Below are positions 60,801 through 64,000 of a stretch of DNA of 64,000 nucleotides, piece after piece. The position numbers were made by a program, and so were the translations under genes. A model generated the notes under the pieces. That model searched no databases. It saw only the letters and a program-made list of their open reading frames with translations, and was not told the origin of the DNA. The DNA comes from Monodelphis domestica (taxonomy: Eukaryota; Chordata; Mammalia; Didelphimorphia; Didelphidae): contig NC_077234.1 in NCBI RefSeq assembly GCF_027887165.1, positions 166,373,877-166,437,876 on the forward strand, read 5' to 3'. Positions within the stretch are counted from its first letter, which is position 1. The number at the start of each line of letters is the position of its first letter.

Positions 60801-62951
60801 AACTTCAGATTTATATTTGTATGGTTACTTTTTCAAATCAGAGTACTTTTATTAATATTTTCCAAGTGTCTGATTTTTTCACAATCATCTTTAGCTTTCT
60901 TCATTTCAGATAAAACTTTGTTTAGAACAAAAATAAAAACAAAACCTGTTATGCCTTACAGATTTCTGAAAATTTCTGCTTATTACTTCCTTCCCTGTGT
61001 GAGATTAGGTAAAGATTTTATCCTTTTTTTGCTTTGCTAAAATCACGGATAATTTTTATTTTGTATTTTTATGAGGTCTCTTCAACTATATTGGTTTGGA
61101 TACTAGCCTGGAGATTTGTGTCTGGTGAAGTACTATGTTTTTAAAAAACAAGCAGTTTAGAATTGAACCAATACAAAGGCGTGCATCTTATAGAATTCTG
61201 AAGATTCAAATGCTATCCTATCATCCTATGCAGTGTTGAACTTAACGTAGCTTCATTAGGTTAGCCTTTATTCAGTTGGAAAATTCAATTAACCAGAATC
61301 TCTCAAGGCTTGTTAAAGTGCTACTATAATCAAAAGACCCATTATTAGGCCACTTTACAAAGTGAATATATAATATGTGCATTCACATCAAACTAAAAAT
61401 CTTACTTCTTTCAAATTTCAAGTCTTGTTCATTTAATTTATGTCACATTTCTTTCATATATCCCTTTTCTCTCCTTTATCCGTATAGCCTCTATTCACCT
61501 TCTCTCTTCCAAACAGCATCCCAGATAAAGTACAAACTGAATTTGTAATCAGGGAGATGCAGGCTTAAATGCCAAGCTGACAGTCATGTGGGCAAGTCAT
61601 TTGATCTTTTGTTTTCTCATCTGCAAAAGGAGGAAGATAACAACTACAATACCTACTCCCTAATGCTGTTATAAAACTCTGAAAATAATATATCTGTAAA
61701 ATGTTTTGAAAACTTTAAAGAACTAAATAAATATCAATTTGCAATCACTTCTCACCTGGACTATTATGATGGCCTCCTAATGTTAACTGACTCATCTCTT
61801 CTACCTCTGATGTATCCTCTAAACAAATGCTAAATAAACTAAAATACAGATCAACTAAAAAACTTTTGGGAGTTTCCTGGCCCAGCCATCTGGTCTCAGT
61901 TTCCTTATCTGTAAAACAAGGGAGTTGAATTTGAGTCACTGTTGGGGGTTGCAATCATAGCTCTGATACCTACTAGTTGTATAGCCTTGGATGAATCACT
62001 TTATCTTTCTAGAACTCAAGTTTCCTTACCTATAAAAATGAGGAAACTAAACTACATAACTTCTAAGATCCCACTGTAGCCCTAAATCCTATGATTCCTC
62101 TGAACTTCTTGATCTAAGTAAGCCTTTATACTACCTAAATGATCTCTAAAGTCTCTACTAGTTCTAAAAGTTTGTGATTTTATTATTCTAATGGAATTCA
62201 GTACCATAACTATGTAAACTAAGTCCTCTTAAGGTCATTTCACCAAAATATCACCACTCCTACAATTATTTCAATGGATAATTTGGTCATACATAATACA
62301 TACATAAATAATAATTGGATCTTGAATGAGTCCTTGCTTAAGATAATTTTTATACATGGCTAAATATATCTGATTCAAATCATTTTAAGGATCATTTTGA
62401 TGATGTAGAATTTTGTAGGATGACTACAAAAATTATGAAAAAACTATTAAATATTTCTTTTAATGTATGGTGCTGTGAAGAGAAGTTAAGGTGTTTCTCT
62501 CCATTGGATGGTTGGGCTTAAATAATCTCCCTTAAGTATTTTAAAAAAGAAAAAATGTCAACCAACTTACTTTAGCATTGAGAGGACACACAGTCAGGGC
62601 ACTCCTGAAAAGCAAGTCTTCATTTCGCCACTGGCTACAGCGTGTAATACAACGTGCCATATTTATGAGTAAAATCCCTACTACAGTAGCAGCAATGAGT
62701 TTCTTAAAGAAAGGAGAAACATGTTAAATTTCACCTTAACTCCACTGTTGTCATCTTTATGAAATTTCACGGAGAATACCTTTTTCTTAGTATGTTTGCT
62801 TAGTATTCCAAATCCATATGTTAGAAGTACACAGTATCCAATACTGGGGAGGTAGATGACTCTTTCAGCAACAACAAATCCCACCCTGAAGAACAGGTTA
62901 CTTGCAGGAAGAAATGGGATAATGAGAAATCCCAATCCCAAAGTGAGTATT
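32519..62951 (-). CDS. TMTC4: TMTC4, transmembrane and TPR-containing protein 4, last nine coding exons
   Basis: The spliced exons give the last 359 residues of a protein of about 740. TMTC1-4 are ER multi-pass proteins of the O-mannosylation pathway acting on cadherin-type proteins. TMTC4 has also been tied to ER calcium handling and hearing. Residues 1-57 hold the end of the DUF1736/membrane region, including [18 protein letters not shown]. Residues 58-79 form one more membrane helix. From residue 100 seven consecutive 34-residue TPRs fill 100-337 with TPR-type G, A and P positions, followed by a basic tail ending TNSV. Identification rests on close agreement with my memory of human TMTC4, for instance [18 protein letters not shown] and LGKSQKYK. 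Exon lengths 172, 132, 80, 108, 142, 115, 113, 70 and 149 join with compatible phases and no stop. The start codon and 5' exons lie beyond 64000. Confidence 0.95.
32668..32920 (-). other. Start of TMTC4 intron H-I
   Basis: Intronic sequence, nothing further recognised apart from the polypyrimidine-poor acceptor region. Confidence 0.4.
32921..33245 (-). mobile_element. Short L1 3' insertion with TSD and (TA)n/(TG)n tail
   Basis: AGAGGAACTATAT at 32921-32933 is repeated at 33233-33245, a 13-bp target-site duplication. Inside is an antisense L1-type 3' sequence (TTTTTCCATGGTTACATGATTC, CCTCCTGGAGCTGACAAGC). At its left, the place of the A tail, lies a TATATG/TG/(TA)n microsatellite at 32934-32988. 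It is the last intron of TMTC4, in the same orientation as the gene. Confidence 0.75.
33246..33714 (-). other. TMTC4 intron sequence
   Basis: No further repeat or exon recognised. Confidence 0.4.
33715..34725 (-). mobile_element. L1 ORF2 fragment, about 1 kb
   Basis: Minus-strand pieces read [33 protein letters not shown] (one Asp of the FADD site lost), [20 protein letters not shown] and [17 protein letters not shown], all ORF2 reverse-transcriptase text. Both ends are cut and the frame is broken. It is older than the L1 at 16795. Confidence 0.88.
34726..35645 (-). other. TMTC4 intron sequence, nothing recognised
   Basis: AT-rich sequence up to the donor of exon H. Confidence 0.4.
35646..35715 (-). 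CDS. TMTC4: TMTC4 exon H (TPR 6)
   Basis: Acceptor TTTACTTAG, donor TAG|GTAAGG. It encodes [19 protein letters not shown] and HGNL plus one base of the next Ala codon. It is the smallest exon here (70 nt). Confidence 0.94.
35765..35895 (+). mobile_element. Old L1 3' tail
   Basis: TCTTCTCAATGGGTATGGGAGGG, GGAGAGAATGTGCAACTG and AAAATAAAGTTCAAAAAAATTAATAAC resemble the G-rich 3' end and A tail of older marsupial L1. Confidence 0.5.
35896..36579 (-). other. TMTC4 intron sequence, nothing recognised
   Basis: No repeat signature or exon. The open frame at 36302-36499 has no family features. Confidence 0.4.
36580..36775 (-). repeat. MIR-type SINE
   Basis: CAAAGCACTTTGG, TATTATTAGGCCC, AAATGAAGAAATTTAGGC and TTTGAATCCGTGTCTTCCTGAC are antisense MIR landmarks. 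Confidence 0.7.
36925..37065 (-). repeat. L2 LINE 3' end fragment
   Basis: ACATACTTATTAAACACCTATATGC and GACACTGTGGTAGGTCCCAGTGAC match the antisense L2 terminus, diverged. Confidence 0.5.
37264..37454 (+). repeat. Marsupial tRNA-type SINE, full length
   Basis: AGGAGGCAGCTAGGTGGCTC, GGAGGTCCTGGGTTCAAATTTG (B box), GTGACCCTGGGCAAATCAC, CTTCTGCTTTAGAACC and AGAGGGAAGGTAAAG in order. It is the best sense-oriented copy in the window. Confidence 0.9.
37500..38470 (-). mobile_element. L1 3' end fragment, antisense
   Basis: Plus-strand ATGTTCTCCTAGTTCTACTC, GGAGCAGTAGTATTCCATCAC, CATTCCCCAATTGATGGGC and GCGTGAGGTGATATCTCAG are antisense L1. The minus strand still reads [17 protein letters not shown] from the Cys-rich motif. 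It sits next to the SINE at 37264. Confidence 0.85.
38471..39419 (-). other. TMTC4 intron sequence, nothing recognised
   Basis: 38560-38660 is pyrimidine-rich and might continue the L1, but that is not supportable. Confidence 0.35.
39420..39582 (+). repeat. MIR-type SINE
   Basis: AGGACAAGTCACTTAATCC, CTCAGTTTCCACATCTG and AGGGTTCTTGTGAAGTGCC are sense MIR landmarks. Confidence 0.7.
39583..39626 (+). repeat. (TA)n microsatellite
   Basis: An interrupted TATATA array directly after the MIR 3' end. Confidence 0.9.
39902..40152 (-). repeat. RTE-tailed tRNA-type SINE
   Basis: TTGCTGTTGTTCAGTTCTGTCTGAC, GATCCCATTTGGATTTTTCTTGGC, CATTTTACAGATGAAGAACTGAGG, GGATCACACAGCTAGTAAG and CACCTAGCTG in order. 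The first part resembles the RTE/BovB 3' end and the last part a tRNA-derived head. It is a full-length copy. Confidence 0.85.
40153..40891 (-). other. TMTC4 intron sequence, nothing recognised
   Basis: Open frames of 79-97 codons around 40299-40637 overlap on both strands and show no family features. Confidence 0.4.
40892..40962 (-). repeat. L2 LINE 3' end fragment
   Basis: CAGTCAAATATTTATTAAGCATC and TATTATGTTCAAAGGACTCTGC match the antisense L2 terminus. Confidence 0.5.
41130..41295 (+). repeat. MIR-type SINE
   Basis: ACCTGGGTTCAAATCCTGTC, GGGCAAGTTATTTAATTTAC, CCTCAGTTTACTTACC and GGTCCCTTCCATATCTGG in MIR order. Confidence 0.75.
41296..42018 (-). other. TMTC4 intron sequence, nothing recognised
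   Basis: A 90-codon open frame (41486-41758, plus) has no family features. Confidence 0.4.
42019..42131 (-). CDS. TMTC4: TMTC4 exon G (TPR 5 and start of TPR 6)
   Basis: The acceptor is ATCCTAG and two bases complete Gly. Then 37 codons run [19 protein letters not shown] to LGKSQKYK. The donor AAG|GTTTGT deviates from consensus at +3 and +4. Reading through it would add VCKL and then a stop. Confidence 0.94.
42589..42786 (-). repeat. Marsupial tRNA-type SINE, full length with TSD
   Basis: T-rich start, TTTACCTTACTTCTTAGC, GGTTCCAAGGCAGAAGAGTGG, GTCACACAGCTAGGAAGTGTC and CACTGAGCCACCCAGCTGCCCC. AAAAATTTAGATTT is present on both sides (42575-42588 and 42787-42800), a perfect 14-bp duplication, so the insertion is fairly recent and L1-mediated. 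Confidence 0.93.
42801..44335 (-). other. TMTC4 intron sequence, nothing recognised
   Basis: AT-rich sequence without supportable repeats or exons. Confidence 0.4.
44336..44450 (-). CDS. TMTC4: TMTC4 exon F (TPR 4 and start of TPR 5)
   Basis: Acceptor TTTTCAG, donor CAG|GTATAG. Thirty-eight codons plus one base encode [19 protein letters not shown] through [10 protein letters not shown]. The +5 base of the donor is A, a weak position. Confidence 0.95.
44640..45215 (+). repeat. L2 LINE fragment, 575 bp
   Basis: TGGTAGTAAGTAGCCTTCTAG, GGTCCAACTCTTTAAAGTCCC, TCACAATTTGACTCCAGC, TCTTGTAAAGCTCAGCCTGG and CTAAATTCCTTGAGAGCAGG follow L2 from ORF2 end to 3' UTR. It is inserted antisense to TMTC4. 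Confidence 0.75.
45216..45980 (-). other. TMTC4 intron sequence, nothing recognised
   Basis: AT-rich sequence. 45430-45480 (GTGTGTATTTTATAAATGC-TGTTGAATGAATA) may be the end of the preceding L2. Confidence 0.4.
45981..46139 (+). CDS. Small protein-like ORF inside a TMTC4 intron, unrecognised
   Basis: ATG at 45981 opens 52 codons ending in TAA at 46137-46139. Its composition is unlike the surrounding AT-rich intron: polar and acidic near the start ([11 protein letters not shown]), then a C-x2-C pair (TNCPVCLPF), then [14 protein letters not shown]. The ATG overlaps CAATGCAG|TTTTGC, which could also serve as a splice acceptor (exon start 45987, same frame), so it might be a terminal exon or a retrocopy end. 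No poly-A tail follows. I do not recognise the family. A chance ORF of this length is possible in this much intron. Confidence 0.25.
   Translation: MQFCFLESGEDASDGNLSGFKDGAYSSTNCPVCLPFVGQQQRFDLPYDLHSK
46140..46685 (-). other. TMTC4 intron sequence, nothing recognised
   Basis: No repeat or exon supported. Confidence 0.4.
46686..46815 (+). repeat. MIR-type SINE fragment
   Basis: GAGCTTACTAGCTGTGTGAATAGG, AAGCCACATAACCCCTTAAGG, TCTCAGTTTCTTTACATGG and AGGTCCCATCTAGTTCTAAA in MIR order. Confidence 0.7.
46816..47529 (-). other. TMTC4 intron sequence, nothing recognised
   Basis: No repeat or exon supported. Confidence 0.4.
47530..47727 (-). repeat. Marsupial tRNA-type SINE, full length
   Basis: TTTTTAAACCCTTACCTTCC, GGTTCCAAGGCAGAAGAGC, CAGCTAGGAAGTGTCTAAAGCC and CACTAAGTCACCCAGCTGCC. 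It is more diverged than the copy at 42589 and no clear duplication is left. Confidence 0.88.
47728..51832 (-). other. Repeat-poor, AT-rich TMTC4 intron stretch (4.1 kb)
   Basis: This is the longest stretch of the window in which I recognise no SINE, LINE or DNA transposon. It is strongly AT-rich with no exon-like segment. Old repeats too diverged to see by eye may be present. Confidence 0.4.
51833..51884 (+). repeat. (CA)26 microsatellite beside TMTC4 exon E
   Basis: A perfect AC dinucleotide run of 52 bases. In the TMTC4 transcript it is (UG)26 and begins 39 nt after the donor of exon E. Confidence 0.98.
51924..52065 (-). CDS. TMTC4: TMTC4 exon E (TPR 3 and start of TPR 4)
   Basis: Acceptor TTTTCTAG, donor TTG|GTAAGC. 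It completes the Gln codon and adds 47 codons ([20 protein letters not shown]... to ...YYNLGRL). The intron before it is 99 bp. Just after the donor the transcript enters a (UG)26 tract. Confidence 0.95.
52165..52272 (-). CDS. TMTC4: TMTC4 exon D (TPR 2)
   Basis: Acceptor CAACTCAG, donor ACA|GTGAGC. It completes the split Arg codon, then encodes [19 protein letters not shown] through LAVQI, ending with two bases of Gln. NPKY closes one TPR and [11 protein letters not shown] opens the next. Confidence 0.95.
52526..52605 (-). CDS. TMTC4: TMTC4 exon C (first full TPR)
   Basis: Acceptor TTTTTTCAG, donor AAG|GTAATA. Twenty-six codons plus two bases encode [23 protein letters not shown], the helix pair of the first complete TPR. 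It is separated from exon B by an intron of nearly 10 kb. Confidence 0.95.
52606..53317 (-). other. TMTC4 intron B-C, near exon C
   Basis: AT-rich sequence. Nothing recognised beyond the acceptor of exon C. Confidence 0.4.
53318..53460 (-). repeat. Marsupial tRNA-type SINE, 3' truncated
   Basis: GAAGAGTGGTAAGGGCTAGG, GTGACTTGCCCAGGGTCACAC, AGCTAGGAAGTGTCTGAGG and CACTGAGCTACCCAGCTGCC. The A-tail half is missing, which is unusual because truncation normally removes the head. Confidence 0.88.
53461..54999 (-). other. TMTC4 intron sequence, nothing recognised
   Basis: No repeat or exon supported. Confidence 0.4.
55000..55095 (-). repeat. L2 LINE 3' end fragment, diverged
   Basis: ATGTGTACTGAGTACTGAAGTGC, AAGGCACAGAAC and GATCCCTGCCTTTGAGAATCTTGC recall the antisense L2 terminus. 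Weak match. Confidence 0.35.
55096..56146 (-). other. TMTC4 intron sequence, nothing recognised
   Basis: No repeat or exon supported. Open frames at 55343-55583 overlap on both strands and look like chance. Confidence 0.4.
56147..56161 (-). promoter_or_regulatory. CTCF-like motif
   Basis: On the minus strand the sequence is ACTGCAGAGGGCAGT, agreeing with the CTCF core CCASYAGRKGGCRSY at 13 of 15 positions, including all of SYAGRKGGCRSY. No repeat family is recognised around it. Its orientation is opposite to the motif at 2706-2720. Confidence 0.35.
56162..57424 (-). other. TMTC4 intron sequence, nothing recognised
   Basis: AT-rich sequence without supportable features. Confidence 0.4.
57425..57595 (-). 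repeat. MIR-type SINE
   Basis: CCCTCATTTTATAGTTGAGGAAATGAGG, AACTTGTCCGAGATCACATAGG and TTTGAACTCGGGTCTTC are antisense MIR landmarks. Confidence 0.75.
57690..57995 (+). repeat. L2 LINE 3' end
   Basis: TGCCATCTCCCTCCTAGGGAC, CCAGTACTTAGCACAACATCTG and CACCCAGTAAGTGCTTAATAATAATTG reproduce the L2 terminus. Confidence 0.65.
58357..58585 (-). repeat. RTE-tailed tRNA-type SINE
   Basis: TGTTGTTGCTCATCATCAGTC, TGTCTGACTCTCTGTGACC, GGGGTTTTCTTGGCAAAGAC, GATGAAGAAACTGAGGC and GACTCCTGAACAGGTGCTC in order. Same family as 39902-40152. Confidence 0.85.
59125..59288 (+). repeat. Marsupial tRNA-type SINE, 5' truncated
   Basis: GGCTTGGAGATGGGAGGGG, TCTGGGTTCAAATTTGG, GTGACCCTGGTCAAGTCACTG and AACCAATACACAGTATTGC with an A-rich tail. 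Confidence 0.87.
59395..59580 (-). repeat. MIR-type SINE
   Basis: TTTGCAAAGTCCTTTATAAGC, TAACAACCCTGGGAGATAGG, CAGAAACTGAGGCATACC and GGTTAAGTGACTAG form a near full-length antisense MIR. Confidence 0.8.
59850..60030 (+). repeat. MIR-type SINE
   Basis: ACTAGCTTTGTGGTCAGTTTCC, AGTAAAATGAGAATTATTCC, GGGGATGAACTGGATGACTCC and GCTACATAAATGCTAATTAC in MIR order. Confidence 0.65.
60471..60712 (+). repeat. RTE-tailed tRNA-type SINE
   Basis: AGGGCAGCCAAATAGGAGTGG, AGTGCCAAGCCTGGAGTCAG, ACTAGCTAGGTGACCCTGGCC, TGCCAAGGAAACTCATTAAGAG and CAACTGAAATGACTGGA. Sense copy of the family at 39902. Confidence 0.85.
60713..61545 (-). other. TMTC4 intron sequence, nothing recognised
   Basis: AT-rich sequence without supportable features. 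Confidence 0.4.
61546..61738 (+). repeat. MIR-type SINE
   Basis: TGGGCAAGTCATTTGATC, TTTTCTCATCTGCAAAAGGAGG and ATGCTGTTATAAAACTCTG with a TAAATAAATAT end. Confidence 0.7.
61745..61830 (+). repeat. L2 LINE fragment
   Basis: CACTTCTCACCTGGACTATTATG and ATGGCCTCCTAATGTTAAC match L2 internal text (CTCACCTGGATTACTGCAATAGCCTCCTAACTGG). Confidence 0.6.
61950..62100 (+). repeat. MIR-type SINE
   Basis: CTCTGATACCTACTAGTTGTATAGCC, TTGGATGAATCACTTTATC, AAGTTTCCTTACCTATAAAAATG and CTAAGATCCCACTGTAGCC. Confidence 0.7.
62571..62702 (-). CDS. TMTC4: TMTC4 exon B (last membrane helix)
   Basis: It encodes 44 whole codons, [18 protein letters not shown]... to ...VCPLNAK. The hydrophobic stretch is a probable last transmembrane helix and [11 protein letters not shown] leads into the TPR array. 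The acceptor is CTTTAAG and the donor AAA|GTAAGT is near consensus. Phase is 0 at both ends. Confidence 0.95.
62780..62951 (-). CDS. TMTC4: TMTC4 exon A (membrane region)
   Basis: Acceptor TTTCTAG precedes 62951 and donor AAG|GTATTC follows 62780. The first base completes a split codon and then 57 codons follow ([18 protein letters not shown]... to SKHTKKK). It encodes the end of the DUF1736/multi-pass region with a hydrophobic helix around [18 protein letters not shown]. The donor has T at +4 and +5. The intron after it is only 77 bp. Confidence 0.94.
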
Positions 62952-63433
62952 CTAGAAATTAAAGAATAGTAAAAAGGCTATACTTAAGCCTCAGAAGAAA
63001 AATATGCATTTTTGTTGTAAACTATAAGTATTAAAACAATCACTTTTGAAGAATGTGATACCATTGACAGAAAACATGTACAAAGATAATTATCATCAAT
63101 AGGAATTTAATTTGGCAATGAAAGGAAAGAATAAGAGATATTATTGAAGTGTTTGGTTTTTCTAAGCCTTTTGGTAGACTTTTATTTTGTTCAGAACTTG
63201 AAGCCTTCTCCTCCAATATATTATCATATCTGTTTTCCTTTTTCTTCCTCTCATAAGACTATTAGAATATATATATGTGTATATATTGCCAGCTTATAAT
63301 ATTATATATTGTTTGGATGATCAGAATACATGATATTCTCAGTTATTATTAACCAAGGATGGAATAACCAACCTGGAACACTTTGTCCACCAAGAACACA
63401 CACCAAATTATTTTACTCTGCAAATAAGTATAT
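62952..63433 (-). other. TMTC4 intron upstream of exon A
   Basis: AT-rich sequence with no further coding exon. The preceding TMTC4 exon must lie beyond 64000. Confidence 0.45.
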
Positions 63434-63449
63434 AAGAAATGTATATATG

Positions 63450-63489
<40 letters not shown>

Positions 63490-63695
63490 CTACGTCCTAC
63501 TTATTTCTATTTATCTGTTCTTTCTCTGGAGGTGGAAATATATGTCATTCTTTAAATAATATTTTTGTTGCTATATATAATGCTTTCTTGGTTCTGTTCA
63601 TTTAACTCTTCATAATTTCATGTAGGTCTTTCCATGTTTTTACAAAATAAACTTGTTTATCATTTCTTAAAAAAAAAAAAGAAATGTATATATGA
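63434..63695 (-). mobile_element. Short L1 3' insertion with TSD and (TG)n tail
   Basis: AAGAAATGTATATATGA is found at 63434-63450 and again at 63679-63695, a perfect 17-bp duplication. Between them, a (TG)n run (63451-63487) is followed by antisense L1 3' text (TCTTTCTCTGGAGGTGG, GTAGGTCTTTCCATG, ATCATTTCTTA). An A run stands at the right junction. The (TG)n occupies the position of the L1 A tail. Confidence 0.82.
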
Positions 63696-63714
63696 AGCTT
63701 TATCCATTAGCATA

Positions 63715-63870
63715 GCATCATAGCCCTCAAAAGCCCCTTTATCCAACCCCCTATTTATAGGTGAGGAAATGGAGGTCTAATAAAGTTAAATGACTTTCCC
63801 AAGGTTGTAGTAAATGGCAGAGGTGGGATTTGAGCTAGCTTCTAATTCTTTATCCTCCCATTGTACTTTA
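63715..63870 (-). repeat. MIR-type SINE
   Basis: CCAACCCCCTATTTATAGGTGAGG, AATGACTTTCCCAAGG and GGTGGGATTTGAGCTAGC are antisense MIR landmarks. Confidence 0.7.
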
Positions 63871-64000
63871 ACACACCCCAAATACTTTTTGATGATGGAG
63901 TGCTTTGTACTAATTTTCTGGGAGGATTATTTTCAAACATAGGACACTGAATCTTGCAAATGCTATAACTAGAATATCCTCAAGATATCTTATGCCATTT

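Noticed and set aside
1-64000. CRISPR array, prokaryotic operon, riboswitch or phage
   Set aside because: Exon-intron structure, L1/SINE content and low coding density show vertebrate nuclear DNA. No spaced direct-repeat array is present.

Overview
The window reads as nuclear DNA of a marsupial mammal. Three signs support this. It carries many copies of the marsupial tRNA-type SINE (SINE1_MD/WSINE1-like, recognised by its GGCAGCTAGGTGGCTCAGTGG head and CTTCTGCC...GGAAGGTAAG tail) and RTE-tailed SINEs. It holds one recent and several old L1 elements of marsupial type, and a decayed BovB-like RTE LINE. The only clearly functional coding sequence is a vertebrate gene with typical exon-intron structure. 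I cannot tell an American from an Australasian marsupial by eye.

Right half (32.5-64 kb): the 3' part of TMTC4 on the minus strand. TMTC4 is an ER membrane protein with tetratricopeptide repeats, of the TMTC O-mannosyltransferase family. Nine coding exons were placed by splice sites and reading phase: 62951-62780, 62702-62571, 52605-52526, 52272-52165, 52065-51924, 44450-44336, 42131-42019, 35715-35646 and 32667-32519 (stop). They total 1081 nt and join without a frame conflict into the last 359 residues: two membrane segments, seven 34-residue TPRs and a basic tail. The 5' half of the gene lies beyond 64000. Introns run from 77 bp to about 10 kb and are filled with L1, L2, MIR and SINE fragments and microsatellites.

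Middle (15.6-32.5 kb): the space downstream of TMTC4. A CpG-rich block at 15.6-16.1 kb is the best promoter candidate in the window. In human 13q32 the next gene in this direction, on the same strand, is GGACT, so this block may be the GGACT promoter with the coding exon to the left of the window. This is inferred from gene order, because no GGACT coding sequence is present here. A young 5'-truncated L1 (16795-20126) with perfect target-site duplications and an unbroken ORF2 sits about 700 bp from the block.

Left (1-15.6 kb): AT-rich DNA, probably first-intron sequence of that neighbouring gene, made of L2, MIR and old L1 fragments and two hAT elements. One site at 2706-2720 matches the CTCF core at every position.

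No CRISPR array, operon, phage, or clearly new biological system is visible. The observations most worth checking are the L1 beside the promoter, the CTCF-like pair, a protein-like ORF inside a TMTC4 intron (45981-46139), and a (UG)26 tract just after a TMTC4 5' splice site.
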